Origin: Asaia bogorensis | GTDB taxonomy: Bacteria > Pseudomonadota > Alphaproteobacteria > CACIAM-22H2 | NCBI GenBank assembly: GCA_945901855.1 | Contig: CAMDLT010000006.1 | Coordinates: forward strand, 1-64,000 | Length of the DNA: 64,000 nt | Direction of reading: 5' to 3' | Shown here: one piece after another, positions 46,078-58,300 of the stretch | Layout: each line of letters begins with the position of its first letter | How positions within the stretch are numbered: position 1 is the stretch's first letter | The notes under the pieces: generated by a model | Seen by the model: only the letters and a program-made list of their open reading frames with translations | Databases searched by the model: none | Told to the model about the DNA's origin: nothing | Made by a program: the position numbers and the translations under genes

Positions 46078-47241
46078 ATGCCGTATCGCAAAACGCCGCC
46101 CGGTGCGACCGCCGCTCTGGCTTTGTCGGACGGCGCCATTTTCTGGGGCAAGGGAATTGGCGCTCCCGCCAAGAAGACCGGCGAGGTTTGCTTCAACACC
46201 TCGATCACGGGCTACCAGGAAATCCTGACCGATCCGTCCTATGCAGGCCAGATCGTGACCTTCACCTTTCCGCATATCGGCAATGTCGGCACCAACGCCG
46301 AGGATATCGAGACGATCACGCCCGCCGTCCGCGGGCTTGTGCTGCGTGCCGACATTACGGCGCCGTCGAACTTCCGTTCGACGCGGTCGCTCGATGCGTG
46401 GTTGAAGGCGCATGGCATTCCCGGCATTTGCGGCGTGGATACGCGCGCCTTGACGCGCCATATCCGCGACAACGGCGCGCCCAACGGCACGCTCGTCCAC
46501 GCGGCCGACGGCAAGATCGACGGGCCTGCTTTGCTGGCCGAAGCGGCTTCGTGGCCGGGCCTTGAGGGGATGGATCTCGCCAAGGAAGTGACCGCGCGCC
46601 AAAGCTATGCGTGGGACGAAACCGCGTGGGCGCTTGGCAAAGGCTACGGAAAGCTCGACAAATCGCGCTTCCACGTGGTCGCGATCGACTACGGCGCGAA
46701 GCGCAATATTCTGCGCTGCTTGGCCGAGGCCGGTTGCCGCGTGACCGTGGTGCCCGCGTCGGCCTCGGCCGAGGACGTGCTTCGCCACAAACCCGACGGC
46801 GTGTTTTTGTCGAACGGCCCCGGCGATCCGGCGGCGACGGGCGTCTATGCCGTGCCGACGATCAAGACGCTGCTCGACAAACGCGTGCCGATCTTCGGCA
46901 TATGTCTTGGCCACCAGTTGCTGGCGCTGGCGCTCGGCGCCAAAACGACCAAGCTTCATTTGGGGCATCGCGGCGCCAACCACCCGGTGCAGGATCTCGA
47001 AACCGGCAAGGTCGAGATCACGAGCCAGAACCACGGTTTTGCCGTGTTGCCCGAAACGCTGCCGCCATCGGCGAAGGTCACGCATATCTCGTTGTTCGAC
47101 AAAACCAACGAGGGCTTGCGTTGCCTGGACCGCCCGGCTTTCTCGGTGCAGTACCATCCCGAAGCCAGCCCCGGCCCGCAAGATGCGCACTATCTGTTCG
47201 AACGGTTTACGGCGCTGATGACCAACCCGAAGGCGGCCTGA
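46078..47241 (+). CDS. carA: Carbamoyl-phosphate synthase small (glutamine-hydrolysing) subunit
   Basis: Releases ammonia from glutamine for carbamoyl phosphate, the precursor of arginine and pyrimidines. The 387-aa product has the CarA N-terminal domain ([37 protein letters not shown]) and a class I glutamine amidotransferase domain with the nucleophile Cys in [15 protein letters not shown] and His-Glu in [19 protein letters not shown] precedes the ATG. carB begins 3 bp downstream. Confidence 0.97.
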   Translation: MPYRKTPPGATAALALSDGAIFWGKGIGAPAKKTGEVCFNTSITGYQEILTDPSYAGQIVTFTFPHIGNVGTNAEDIETITPAVRGLVLRADITAPSNFRSTRSLDAWLKAHGIPGICGVDTRALTRHIRDNGAPNGTLVHAADGKIDGPALLAEAASWPGLEGMDLAKEVTARQSYAWDETAWALGKGYGKLDKSRFHVVAIDYGAKRNILRCLAEAGCRVTVVPASASAEDVLRHKPDGVFLSNGPGDPAATGVYAVPTIKTLLDKRVPIFGICLGHQLLALALGAKTTKLHLGHRGANHPVQDLETGKVEITSQNHGFAVLPETLPPSAKVTHISLFDKTNEGLRCLDRPAFSVQYHPEASPGPQDAHYLFERFTALMTNPKAA

Positions 47242-47244
47242 TCC

Positions 47245-50496
<3,252 letters not shown>

Positions 50497-50637
50497 CGGC
50501 GATCCTCTCAAAAGCGGGTCTGGTTCGGTGGCTTGGTCGTCCAAGACCGGCCGGAGCAGGACAGTTTTGACGGTTGGCGCGTTGGCAAGCGAAGCGCAAA
50601 GAAGCGACAGAAACGACAGGGCACGGACCGGCAAGTG

Positions 50638-51111
50638 ATGGACAAGATTCCGATGACGCGCGAGGGGTATGAACGCCTCGAATCCGAACTGCGAAACCTC
50701 AAATCGGTCGAACGGCCAGCCGTGATTCGCGCGATCGCCGAAGCACGCGACCATGGCGATCTTTCGGAAAACGCCGAATACCATGCCGCGCGCGAACGCC
50801 AGTCCTTCATCGAAGGGCGCATCGGCGAGCTCGAGGACAAGGTCAGCCGCGGCGAAATCATCGACGTGGCGTCGCTGACCGGCAAGCAGATCAAGTTCGG
50901 CGCCAAAGTGACGTTGGCGGACATTGATACGAACGAGGAAACGACCTACCAGATCGTCGGGGCGGACGAAGCGGACGTCGAGAAAGGTCGCATTTCGATC
51001 ACCTCGCCTCTGTCGCGCGCTCTTATCAACAAGCAGGCGGGCGATACGGTCGAGGTGACCACGCCGCGCGGCAGCAAGGCCTACGAGATCATGAAGGTCC
51101 GCTTCAAGTAA
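50638..51111 (+). CDS. greA: Transcription elongation factor GreA
   Basis: Stimulates transcript cleavage by backtracked RNA polymerase. The 157-aa product has the coiled-coil N-terminus with the acidic tip in [20 protein letters not shown], and the C-terminal FKBP-like domain with [18 protein letters not shown]. This is the standard GreA length; a longer in-frame start 105 bp upstream would add a basic extension. Sitting 141 bp after carB is a common proteobacterial arrangement. Confidence 0.96.
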   Translation: MDKIPMTREGYERLESELRNLKSVERPAVIRAIAEARDHGDLSENAEYHAARERQSFIEGRIGELEDKVSRGEIIDVASLTGKQIKFGAKVTLADIDTNEETTYQIVGADEADVEKGRISITSPLSRALINKQAGDTVEVTTPRGSKAYEIMKVRFK

Positions 51112-51263
51112 GCAAGACTTGCGTTGCGGCGGCTTTTGCGCGTATATCCCGAATTGCGCGGGGCCATCGGCAGTCGCCCCGAGTTTTCCAAGACGATCCG
51201 CTCGTCCAAGCGCTGCCTTTTGAGCGAGCCTGCAAAGCAGGTTCGGCTTGAGAGGAGATGGAC

Positions 51264-52172
51264 ATGCGTTATTTGAAGCCCTTGGCCGCCAAGCCCGAAT
51301 CCTATCCGGGGTTCAGCGAAAAACTCGTCGCCAGCCACTACGCCAACAATTATGCGGGCGCCGTCAAGCGGCTCAACGCGATCTCCGAACGGATCGAGGC
51401 ACTCGATCCGGCTGCGCCTGGGTTCGAGTGGAACGGCCTCAAGCATCACGAGCTCATTGCCTACAATTCGATGGTGCTGCACGAAATCTATTTCGAGGCG
51501 CTGGCCCCGGCGACACCGGTGCCCGACGATCTTGGTGCGGCAATCGCGCGCGATTTCGGGTCGTTCGAAAAATGGCGCGCACGTTTTGCGGCCTGCGCCA
51601 AAGCGTTGGCGGGCGGCTCGGACTGGGTCGTGCTGGTGCGCGAAAATCGCAACGGGCGCCTGGCGATCCAATGGGCAGGCGACCATGCGATGGGCTTTGC
51701 GGGTGCGACCCCGCTGCTCGCCCTCGACATGTACGAGCATGCCTACCATCTCGACTACGGTGCTGATGCCGGGCGCTATGTCGATGCGTTCATGGCGACG
51801 ATCGATTGGACGCGGGCGGCGATGCGCTGGCGCGACAGCATGCCGTCCGCTGCCTTGCATGCCGTGGCGATCGAAGCGCTCGACGGGTTCGATGGCGTGT
51901 TTGTCGATGCCAGGCGCGGACCGGCTTTTGCGGCGGCATCCGACATTCTTCCCGGCGCGATGCGCATCGACCCGGCCGAGCCGGACGGCGCCAAAGCGGG
52001 CCTGCCGAAGGGGCGCAAAATCGTGGTCTATTGCGTCTACGGATTCTCCTTCAGCCAGGACACCGCTGCCGCCTTGCGCGCGCAAGGCTACGATGCCGAC
52101 TATCTCGACACCGGCATCGTCGGTTGGCGCGCGATGGGCAAGCCCGTGACCGCTAAAGACGCAACACGCTAG
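51264..52172 (+). CDS. Fe/Mn superoxide dismutase-rhodanese fusion (ChrC/ChrE-like)
   Basis: A 302-aa fusion. Residues about 1-190 are a Fe/Mn superoxide dismutase with its four metal ligands H25 (SHYANNY), H73 (VLHEIYF), D155 and H159 (LDMYEHAYHLDYG). Residues about 205-295 form a rhodanese-like domain: GVFVDARRGPAF, DILPGAMRIDP, and the active-site loop VYCVYGFSFSQ with Cys257, then GYDADYLDTGIVGWRAMGKPV. GAGGAG directly abuts an earlier ATG at 51258, so the ATG at 51264 has the better spacing. chrA follows 27 bp later. In chromate operons ChrC is a dismutase and ChrE a rhodanese-like protein; here both appear in one chain. Confidence 0.9.
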   Translation: MRYLKPLAAKPESYPGFSEKLVASHYANNYAGAVKRLNAISERIEALDPAAPGFEWNGLKHHELIAYNSMVLHEIYFEALAPATPVPDDLGAAIARDFGSFEKWRARFAACAKALAGGSDWVVLVRENRNGRLAIQWAGDHAMGFAGATPLLALDMYEHAYHLDYGADAGRYVDAFMATIDWTRAAMRWRDSMPSAALHAVAIEALDGFDGVFVDARRGPAFAAASDILPGAMRIDPAEPDGAKAGLPKGRKIVVYCVYGFSFSQDTAAALRAQGYDADYLDTGIVGWRAMGKPVTAKDATR

Positions 52173-52199
52173 AAACGATTCCGTTCCACAGGAGCGCAT

Positions 52200-53504
52200 A
52201 TGCCCGACGCTTCCGCACCCGCTTTCGGCGACCGGCCGAGCTACCGGACCGCACTTGCCTATTGGCTCAAGCTCGGCTGCCTCTCTTTCGGCGGCCCGGC
52301 CGGGCAAATCGCGATGATGCAGCACGATCTCGTCGACAGGCAGCGCTGGATCGGCCAGCGCAGTTTCCTGCGCGGGCTCTCGTTTGCAACCCTTCTGCCC
52401 GGTCCCGAGGCGCAGCAGCTGGCGACCTATATCGGCTGGCGCTTGCACGGCACGTTGGGCGGCGTTGCGGCGGGAACGCTCTTCGTGCTGCCGGGCGCTT
52501 TATGCATGCTCGTCCTTTCCTATATCGCGGCCGTGCACGGCGAGACGGGCGCGGTAGGTGCCATTTTCGACGGGCTCAAACCCGTCGTCGTGGCCGTCGT
52601 GCTGCACGCGGTCTGGCGCATCGGCAAGAAGGCGCTGCAGACATGGCAGGCGGCGGCGCTTGCGGCTGGCGCCTTCGTGGCGATCCATTTTGTCGGCATC
52701 GGGTTCCCATGGGTCGTGACGGCGGCGGCGCTTGCGGGCGTTCTGTCGGTGCAAGGCGGCCGACCCTCGCCCTTTGCGGTCGCCGGGCATACGGCACCGG
52801 GCATTGAGGAACGCGACGAGCCCCAAACGCTGCCTGAAAGACCGGTCGCGCGCTTCTTAAAACTTGGTGCATTATTCGCGACGCTATGGGCGGTGCCGGT
52901 GGGCTTGGTGTTGCACGCGATGGGCACGCAGCCCTTTTCCGACGTGGCGGAACTGTTCACCAAAGCGGCGTTTGTTACGTTTGGCGGCGCATATGCCGTG
53001 CTGCCCTATGTTGCGGACGCGGCCGTCAACGCCTATGCGTGGCTGACGCCCAACGACATGCTGAACGGTTTGGCGCTTGCCGAAACGACGCCGGGCCCGC
53101 TCATTTTGGTGCTGCAATATGTCGGGTTTTTTGCGGGCTGGAACGGCGCGGTCGGCGATCCGCTTGCGGCGGCAACCGTCGCAGCGTTGCTTGCGACCTA
53201 TGTCACGTTTCTGCCGAGCTTCCTGTTCATTCTGGCGGGCGCGCCCTACGTCGAGGGGTTGCACGAAAACAAAGCCGCGTCGGCGGCGCTGGGCGCAATC
53301 ACGGCGGCCGTGGTCGGCGTAATTTTGAATCTCGGCGTGTTTTTGGGCCAAGCGGTGTTCTTGCCCGCAACTGGCGTCGATTGGATCGCGGTCGGCGTGG
53401 CGGTCGCAGCGCTTTGGCTGCTTGTTCGCGCGGGGCTTGCGATCCACTGGCTGGTTATGGCGGGTGCGGCATTCGGGGTTGCGCGCTATCTTGCGGGGCT
53501 ATGA
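52200..53504 (+). CDS. chrA: Chromate efflux transporter
   Basis: Long-chain CHR-family exporter of 434 aa that extrudes chromate, using its resemblance to sulfate. Two homologous halves are visible, each with the FGGP/FGGA motif: LSFGGPAGQIAMMQHDLVD near residue 30 and VTFGGAYAVLPYVADAAV in the second half, with PGPEAQQLATYIGW and TTPGPLILVLQYVGF as the paired conserved loops. A ribosome-binding AGGAG precedes the ATG. It is preceded by the dismutase-rhodanese gene and overlaps the next gene by 4 bp. Confidence 0.95.
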   Translation: MPDASAPAFGDRPSYRTALAYWLKLGCLSFGGPAGQIAMMQHDLVDRQRWIGQRSFLRGLSFATLLPGPEAQQLATYIGWRLHGTLGGVAAGTLFVLPGALCMLVLSYIAAVHGETGAVGAIFDGLKPVVVAVVLHAVWRIGKKALQTWQAAALAAGAFVAIHFVGIGFPWVVTAAALAGVLSVQGGRPSPFAVAGHTAPGIEERDEPQTLPERPVARFLKLGALFATLWAVPVGLVLHAMGTQPFSDVAELFTKAAFVTFGGAYAVLPYVADAAVNAYAWLTPNDMLNGLALAETTPGPLILVLQYVGFFAGWNGAVGDPLAAATVAALLATYVTFLPSFLFILAGAPYVEGLHENKAASAALGAITAAVVGVILNLGVFLGQAVFLPATGVDWIAVGVAVAALWLLVRAGLAIHWLVMAGAAFGVARYLAGL

Positions 53505-53818
53505 GCAAACGATTCCAGCGCCGCGTCGAAAATTTTACCTGCTTGCAGTGCGGCGCTGCGGCGACGGGCAACGGCTACACGAACCATTGCCCGCGCTGCC
53601 TATGGTCGCGCCATGTCGATATCGATCCAGGCGACCGGGCCGCTGCCTGCCAGGGCGCCATGCGGCCTGCGGCGGTCGAAACGTCGCGCGAGGGTTGGAC
53701 GCTCACGCATGTTTGCGAAGCATGCGGCGCCACGCGGCGCTGCAAATCGGCGGCGGGCGACGATCGCGACGCGATTTTGGCCGTGGCGCGCGATGCGGCC
53801 CTGTCGCGCCTCAGATAA
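53501..53818 (+). CDS. RNHCP-domain zinc-ribbon protein
   Basis: A 105-aa protein of the RNHCP family. The signature runs from RRVENFTCLQCGAAATGNGY through NHCPRCLWSRHVDIDPGDRA to HVCEACGATRRC, with three CxxC pairs, so a zinc-binding role is expected. Its biochemical function is unknown. It overlaps chrA by 4 bp (ATGA), suggesting co-translation, and the reverse-strand antiporter gene by 8 bp. Confidence 0.9.
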   Translation: MSKRFQRRVENFTCLQCGAAATGNGYTNHCPRCLWSRHVDIDPGDRAAACQGAMRPAAVETSREGWTLTHVCEACGATRRCKSAAGDDRDAILAVARDAALSRLR

Positions 53819-55217
53819 AAAACAAAAACGTCAGCAGCACGAAGCACGGGATCAGGAAAATCGCGGCCCAGGCCATGTAGCCGAAGAAGCTCGGCATTTT
53901 GACGCCCGCCTGTTCGGCAATCGCCTTGACCATAAAATTTGGCGCGTTGCCGATATACGAATTGGCGCCCATAAACACCGCACCGGCCGAAATCGCAGCA
54001 AGCGTGGCGGCCAACGGTCCCATCAATTCGACCGGATCGCCGCTGGCGAGATTGAAGAACACCAGATAAGTGGGCGCGTTGTCGAGGAAGCTCGACAGCA
54101 GTCCTGTCATCCAAAAATACATCGCCACGTTGGGCTGGCCGTCGGGCCGCGTGACCAGATGCACGAGGCCCGCAAACGCGCCGTCTGTGCCCGCCCGCAG
54201 CATCGCAATGACGGGCACGATGGTCACGAAAATGCCGAAGAACAGCTTGCCCACTTCCAAAATCGGGCCCCAGGAAAAATCGTTGGCATCGCGCAAGGTT
54301 TTGGGCGTGATCTTCATCGACAGCGCGGCAAGGCCGAGCAGCAGCGCATCGCGCACAAGCCCTTCCAGCGGCAGATCGACGCCCAGAACCTTGAAAGCGA
54401 TACCCGGTTTCCAGGCACCCGACAGCAGCACGGCGGCGACCACGCCGCCCAGCAGCGCCAAATTGACCTTCCCTTCCAGACGGACGCGCGAATCGGGCGT
54501 GGGGTCGGGCCTGGGCGGCAGGTGGGTATCGAATCGATAGTAATAGCTGTCGACGAAATAGAACGCGACGAGCAGCAGCAGCGTCACGACCAGCATCGGC
54601 CCGATCAAATGGACCGTCGGCCAGAAGAAATCGACGCCTTTGAGGAAGCCCAAAAACAGCGGCGGATCGCCAAGCGGTGTAAGACTGCCGCCGACATTGG
54701 CGACGAGGAAGATGAAAAACACGACGACATGCGCATTGTGGCGCCGATTGTCGTTGGCGCGCAGCACGGGGCGGATCATCAGCATCGCGGCGCCCGTTGT
54801 GCCCGTTACGCTCGCAATGGCCGTGCCGATGCCGAGCAGGCCCGTATTTACGGCGGCACTGCCGTGGATATTGCCGCGCACAAGCACGCCGCCCGCAACC
54901 GTAAACAGCGTGCCGATAAGAATGAGGAAGGGTACGTATTCCGCCAGCAGCACATGCGCCGTCGTTTCGACGACAGCACCCAGCGGCGCGATCGCTGCAA
55001 ACGGGATCAAGAAGGCAAGCGCCCATCCCAGCGCGATTTTGCCGTAATTATGGTGCCACAAATTTGGGGCCGCAAGCGGCAGAATGGCGATCGACAGCAA
55101 AATGCCGACAAATGGAACCGCCCAAACGACGCCGAGGGCGGCTCCGTCCAGCCCTTCGGCAGCCATCGCCGGCTTCACAAGCAGCATGGATGCCGCAACA
55201 TATTTAGCAACGCGCAT
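53811..55217 (-). CDS. Na+/H+ antiporter, CitMHS_2/NhaD-like (paralogue 1)
   Basis: Membrane protein of 468 aa of the ion-transporter superfamily that contains NhaD-type Na+/H+ antiporters. Signature segments are NVGGSLTPLGDPPLFLGFLKGVDFFW, SVTGTTGAAMLMIRPVLRAN, FLDNAPTYLVFFNLASG and NSYIGNAPNFMVKAIAEQAG. The N-terminus MRVAKYVAASMLLVKPAMAAEG looks like a signal peptide. It has a close paralogue immediately upstream (28-bp gap), so the two form a tandem duplication. Dicarboxylate transport cannot be excluded. Confidence 0.85.
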   Translation of the reverse strand: MRVAKYVAASMLLVKPAMAAEGLDGAALGVVWAVPFVGILLSIAILPLAAPNLWHHNYGKIALGWALAFLIPFAAIAPLGAVVETTAHVLLAEYVPFLILIGTLFTVAGGVLVRGNIHGSAAVNTGLLGIGTAIASVTGTTGAAMLMIRPVLRANDNRRHNAHVVVFFIFLVANVGGSLTPLGDPPLFLGFLKGVDFFWPTVHLIGPMLVVTLLLLVAFYFVDSYYYRFDTHLPPRPDPTPDSRVRLEGKVNLALLGGVVAAVLLSGAWKPGIAFKVLGVDLPLEGLVRDALLLGLAALSMKITPKTLRDANDFSWGPILEVGKLFFGIFVTIVPVIAMLRAGTDGAFAGLVHLVTRPDGQPNVAMYFWMTGLLSSFLDNAPTYLVFFNLASGDPVELMGPLAATLAAISAGAVFMGANSYIGNAPNFMVKAIAEQAGVKMPSFFGYMAWAAIFLIPCFVLLTFLFFI

Positions 55218-55245
55218 AGACCCGAACCCCCGCTTTTTTTCGAAA

Positions 55246-56649
55246 TTAGCGGAAGAAGACGAGCGTGACGAGCGCAAAAAGCGGCAGCAGAAACGCGCAC
55301 GACCACAGCATATAGCCAAAAAAGCTCGGCATTTGGATGCCGGCCTTTTCGGCGACGGCCTTGACCATAAAATTGGGCGCGTTGCCGATATAGGTGAGCG
55401 CGCCCATGAAGACCGAGCCGCACGAGACCGCCAGCAACGTGGTCGCAAGCGGCCCCATCAAAGTTTCGGGATCGCCGCCCGCCAGATTGAAAAACAGCAG
55501 ATAGGTGGGCGCATTGTCGAGGAAGCCCGACAGGATGCCCGTGATCCAGAAATACATGAGGTTGTTGGGCTGGCCGTCGCTGTTGAGCAGCGCAATGAGA
55601 CCGCCAAGCGCGCCCTCCTGCCCCGCCCGGATGATTGCGAGCACGGGCACGATCGTCACGAATATGCCGACAAAAAGCTTGGCGACTTCCGCAATCGGCT
55701 CCCAGCTGAATCCGTTTGCCATGCGGCTGTCGTTGTCGGTCAAGGCGAGCGACGCCCAAGCGAGGGCCAGCAGCAGCACCGAGCGCACGATGCTCTCGAG
55801 GGCGACGGGCGTGTAGTAGATGTCGATCGGCAGGTCAGGGCGCCAGACGCCCGACATCAGCACGGCAGCAACGATCCCTGCCAGCAACAGCAGATTGATC
55901 GCGCCCTCGATCGCGAAGGCTTCGCCTGTCGGCTTGGGCGGGGCGCCTTCGCTGCGATAGAAATACCGGTCGAGCGCGTAGAACGCAGCCAACAGCGGGA
56001 TCGCAAGCAGCAGCATCGGCGCGAGCATCGTCTTCGTCGTCCAGAAGAAATCGACCCCTTCCAGAAAGCCGATGAATAGCGGCGGATCGCCCAGCGGCGT
56101 CAAGCTGCCGCCGATATTGCCGACCAGGAAGATGAAGAACACGAACACGTGCACGTTCTTTTTGCGCCACGCATTGGCGCGCAGCATTGGCTGGATAAGA
56201 AGCATACACGCGCCCGTCGTCCCCATGACGCTCGCGATCAGGGTGCCGAAGGCCAGCATGCCCGTATTGAGCGCGGGCGTTCCGACCAGATCGCCGCGCA
56301 ATCGAACGCCGCAGGCAACGACATACAGCGAAAACAGCATCACGATGAACGGAATGTATTCAAGCAGCATCGTGTGCAGAAATTCGTAGAGCGCCACGTC
56401 GGCGCCAAAAATCGCCGCGCACGGCACCAAAAACGCGACCGCGCAAGCGACCGCAAATTTGCCATAATGCGCATGCCATAGATGCGCCGCCAGCAGCGGC
56501 CCCAACGCAATGCCAAGCAGGATCGCGACAAACGGCAAGACCCAGACGAGCCCCATCATTTCGCCCGCGAGCTTGGGCGCATCAAGCGCAGCGGCAAGGG
56601 CGGGGAAGGCGACGAAGACAAGCGCGATGGCAAAAGACAGAGTTTTCAT
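55246..56649 (-). CDS. Na+/H+ antiporter, CitMHS_2/NhaD-like (paralogue 2)
   Basis: A 467-aa paralogue of the next gene, sharing the motifs NIGGSLTPLGDPPLFIGFLEGVDFFW, SVMGTTGACMLLIQPMLRAN, FLDNAPTYLLFFNLAGGD and LTYIGNAPNFMVKAVAEKAG almost unchanged. The start is MKTLSFAIALVFVAFPALAA, again signal-peptide-like. Two copies in line may differ in ion affinity or expression. It is divergent from the SbtA-like transporter gene, 111 bp away, so both promoters lie in that gap. Confidence 0.86.
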   Translation of the reverse strand: MKTLSFAIALVFVAFPALAAALDAPKLAGEMMGLVWVLPFVAILLGIALGPLLAAHLWHAHYGKFAVACAVAFLVPCAAIFGADVALYEFLHTMLLEYIPFIVMLFSLYVVACGVRLRGDLVGTPALNTGMLAFGTLIASVMGTTGACMLLIQPMLRANAWRKKNVHVFVFFIFLVGNIGGSLTPLGDPPLFIGFLEGVDFFWTTKTMLAPMLLLAIPLLAAFYALDRYFYRSEGAPPKPTGEAFAIEGAINLLLLAGIVAAVLMSGVWRPDLPIDIYYTPVALESIVRSVLLLALAWASLALTDNDSRMANGFSWEPIAEVAKLFVGIFVTIVPVLAIIRAGQEGALGGLIALLNSDGQPNNLMYFWITGILSGFLDNAPTYLLFFNLAGGDPETLMGPLATTLLAVSCGSVFMGALTYIGNAPNFMVKAVAEKAGIQMPSFFGYMLWSCAFLLPLFALVTLVFFR

Positions 56650-56760
56650 GGCCGCGAATATGCCCGTCCGAGCGCCGAATGCCAAGCCATTGAAGCGCGC
56701 GGCGTGCCCGGCCATACTGCGTTTCGTTGCTGTAATTTTGCGCTTGCGAGTCCCAATCCA

Positions 56761-57729
56761 ATGACGACGCTCGAACTGGTTCGCCTCAATCTTCTGTCGC
56801 CGATGGTGCTCTCCTTTGCCCTCGGCGCGATCGCGCATTTTGTGCGCAGCGACCTCAAATTTCCCGACCAAGTCTACAGCGCGCTGTCGATCTATCTTCT
56901 GTTCGCGATCGGCCTCAAGGGCGGTGTGGCACTGTCGGTCGCTCCGTTCGGTACCGTATTCGCAGCCCTGGTTGCAGGCTTCCTGCTCGGCACCGCGATC
57001 CCGCTCTGGTCGTTCCAGATCCTCACCAAATTCGGGAAATTCGATGCGGCGAACGCGGCCGCGATCGCGGCGCATTACGGCTCCGTTTCGGCCGTCACGT
57101 TCATTGCGGCAACGGCCTATCTGCAGTCGGCCAATTTTCCGGCCGAAGGATTCATGCCGGCCGTGCTGGCCGTCATGGAAGTGCCGGCCATCGTTGTCGC
57201 TCTGTTGCTCGTCAAACTCAAAGGCGCTTCCCAAGGCGATTGGCGCGAAGCGTTGCCCGAAGTGCTGGCAGGCAAAAGTATCGTGCTGCTCGTGGGCGGT
57301 TTGCTGATCGGGTTCCTTGCGGGGCCAACGGGCTACAAATCGGTAGCACCGTTTTTCGCCGATCCGTTCCAGGGCGCGCTGTGCCTGTTCTTGCTCGATA
57401 TGGGGTTGGTTGCCGCGCGCCGTCTGGGCGATTTCAAACAGGTCGGGAAATTTTTGATTGCGTTTGCGATCGTCATGCCCGTTTTGCACGGCGTGCTCGG
57501 CGTGTTTATTGGCTACGAGATCGGGCTGTCGGTCGGCGGGGCAACGATCTTGGGCGTGCTGGCGGCAAGCGCGTCCTATATCGCAGCCCCTGCCGCCGTG
57601 CGTATAGCGCTGCCCGAAGCCAATCCGGGATTCTATCTGACCGCCTCGCTTGCGATTACGTTTCCGTTCAATCTTGTGGTCGGATTGCCGCTCTACTTCG
57701 CGTTCGCGCAAATGCTGAAAGGACCGTGA
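56761..57729 (+). CDS. SbtA-like sodium-dependent bicarbonate transporter
   Basis: Ten-span membrane protein of 322 aa in the SbtA/DUF897 superfamily, in which the cyanobacterial member imports bicarbonate with sodium. Conserved features are LLFAIGLKGGVALS, AAIAAHYGSVSAVTFIAATAYL, the MPAVLAVMEVPAIVVALLL segment, GGATILGVLAASASYIAAPAAVRIALPEANPG and the terminal FPFNLVVGLPLYFAFAQML. A PII-like gene follows 1 bp after the stop, as in cyanobacterial sbtAB, which strongly supports the family assignment; the transported ion is inferred. Confidence 0.9.
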   Translation: MTTLELVRLNLLSPMVLSFALGAIAHFVRSDLKFPDQVYSALSIYLLFAIGLKGGVALSVAPFGTVFAALVAGFLLGTAIPLWSFQILTKFGKFDAANAAAIAAHYGSVSAVTFIAATAYLQSANFPAEGFMPAVLAVMEVPAIVVALLLVKLKGASQGDWREALPEVLAGKSIVLLVGGLLIGFLAGPTGYKSVAPFFADPFQGALCLFLLDMGLVAARRLGDFKQVGKFLIAFAIVMPVLHGVLGVFIGYEIGLSVGGATILGVLAASASYIAAPAAVRIALPEANPGFYLTASLAITFPFNLVVGLPLYFAFAQMLKGP

Positions 57730-57730
57730 C

Positions 57731-58030
57731 ATGGCTGTTGCGCTGAAACTGATCACCGTCGTGGCAGAAGAGGTCGTGGCCCCCAAAATCGCCGAAGACA
57801 TGATGCGTCTGGGGGCGTCCGGCTACACGATGATCGAGGCGCACGGCCAGGGTTCGCGCGGCAAGCGCATGGGCCGGGTGGGCGAACTCAATCTGCGCAT
57901 CGACGCGGTGGTCAGCGAAGCGGTGGCCGAAAAAATCATGGCCCGTCTCGCCGAACATTATTTTCCGCGCTTTGCGACCATCGCGTGGCTTGGCGACGTA
58001 TCGGTGCTGCGCGGCGACAAATACGTCTAG
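57731..58030 (+). CDS. SbtB-like PII regulatory protein
   Basis: A 99-aa PII-superfamily protein expected to bind SbtA in response to nucleotides (cAMP, ADP/ATP in cyanobacteria). It has the ferredoxin-like fold and lacks the classical PII Tyr; the loop MIEAHGQGSRGKRMGRVGE corresponds to the SbtB T-loop (GKGSRN in cyanobacteria), and the end reads DVSVLRGDKYV. The C-terminal Cys-Gly extension of some SbtB proteins is absent. The stop overlaps the next reverse-strand gene by 4 bp. Confidence 0.88.
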   Translation: MAVALKLITVVAEEVVAPKIAEDMMRLGASGYTMIEAHGQGSRGKRMGRVGELNLRIDAVVSEAVAEKIMARLAEHYFPRFATIAWLGDVSVLRGDKYV

Positions 58031-58269
58031 CAAGCGCGATCGGCAGGACTTCGTTTGTGCCGTTCCGCAATGATCGTCTTCTTCAATATCCGGACGCTTC
58101 CCACCATCAAGAGACGCAAGTCCTTAACGATGTAGGCTGCCAGTTCGGCGTCCGCAATGTCGTCGCCGTCGATGTCGAGGCGGAAGCCCTGTCCCTGAAG
58201 GCCGCCGCCGTTCGAGAAATCGATTTCGAAATCGAAGCAGACGCGCTTGTCTGTGGTTGTCTCTGCCAT
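58027..58269 (-). CDS. Small conserved protein of unknown function
   Basis: An 80-aa protein. The core FDFEIDFSNGGGLQGQGFRLDIDGDDIADAELAAYIVKDLRLLMVGSVRILKK is a stretch I recall as conserved across bacterial phyla, often near cyclase-family or dioxygenase genes; its function is unknown. Its start at the ATG giving MAETTTDKRV is preferred over a longer Arg-rich reading. It ends tail to tail with the SbtB-like gene, overlapping 4 bp. Confidence 0.72.
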   Translation of the reverse strand: MAETTTDKRVCFDFEIDFSNGGGLQGQGFRLDIDGDDIADAELAAYIVKDLRLLMVGSVRILKKTIIAERHKRSPADRAC

Positions 58270-58300
58270 CCGATGCTTCCTTTCGCGCCCAAAAGTGGGC

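Noticed and set aside
51112-51257. Short hairpin (CCTGC-AAA-GCAGG) considered as a greA terminator
   Set aside because: It has no T-run and sits right before the dismutase ribosome-binding site, so it is more likely chance or part of that leader.
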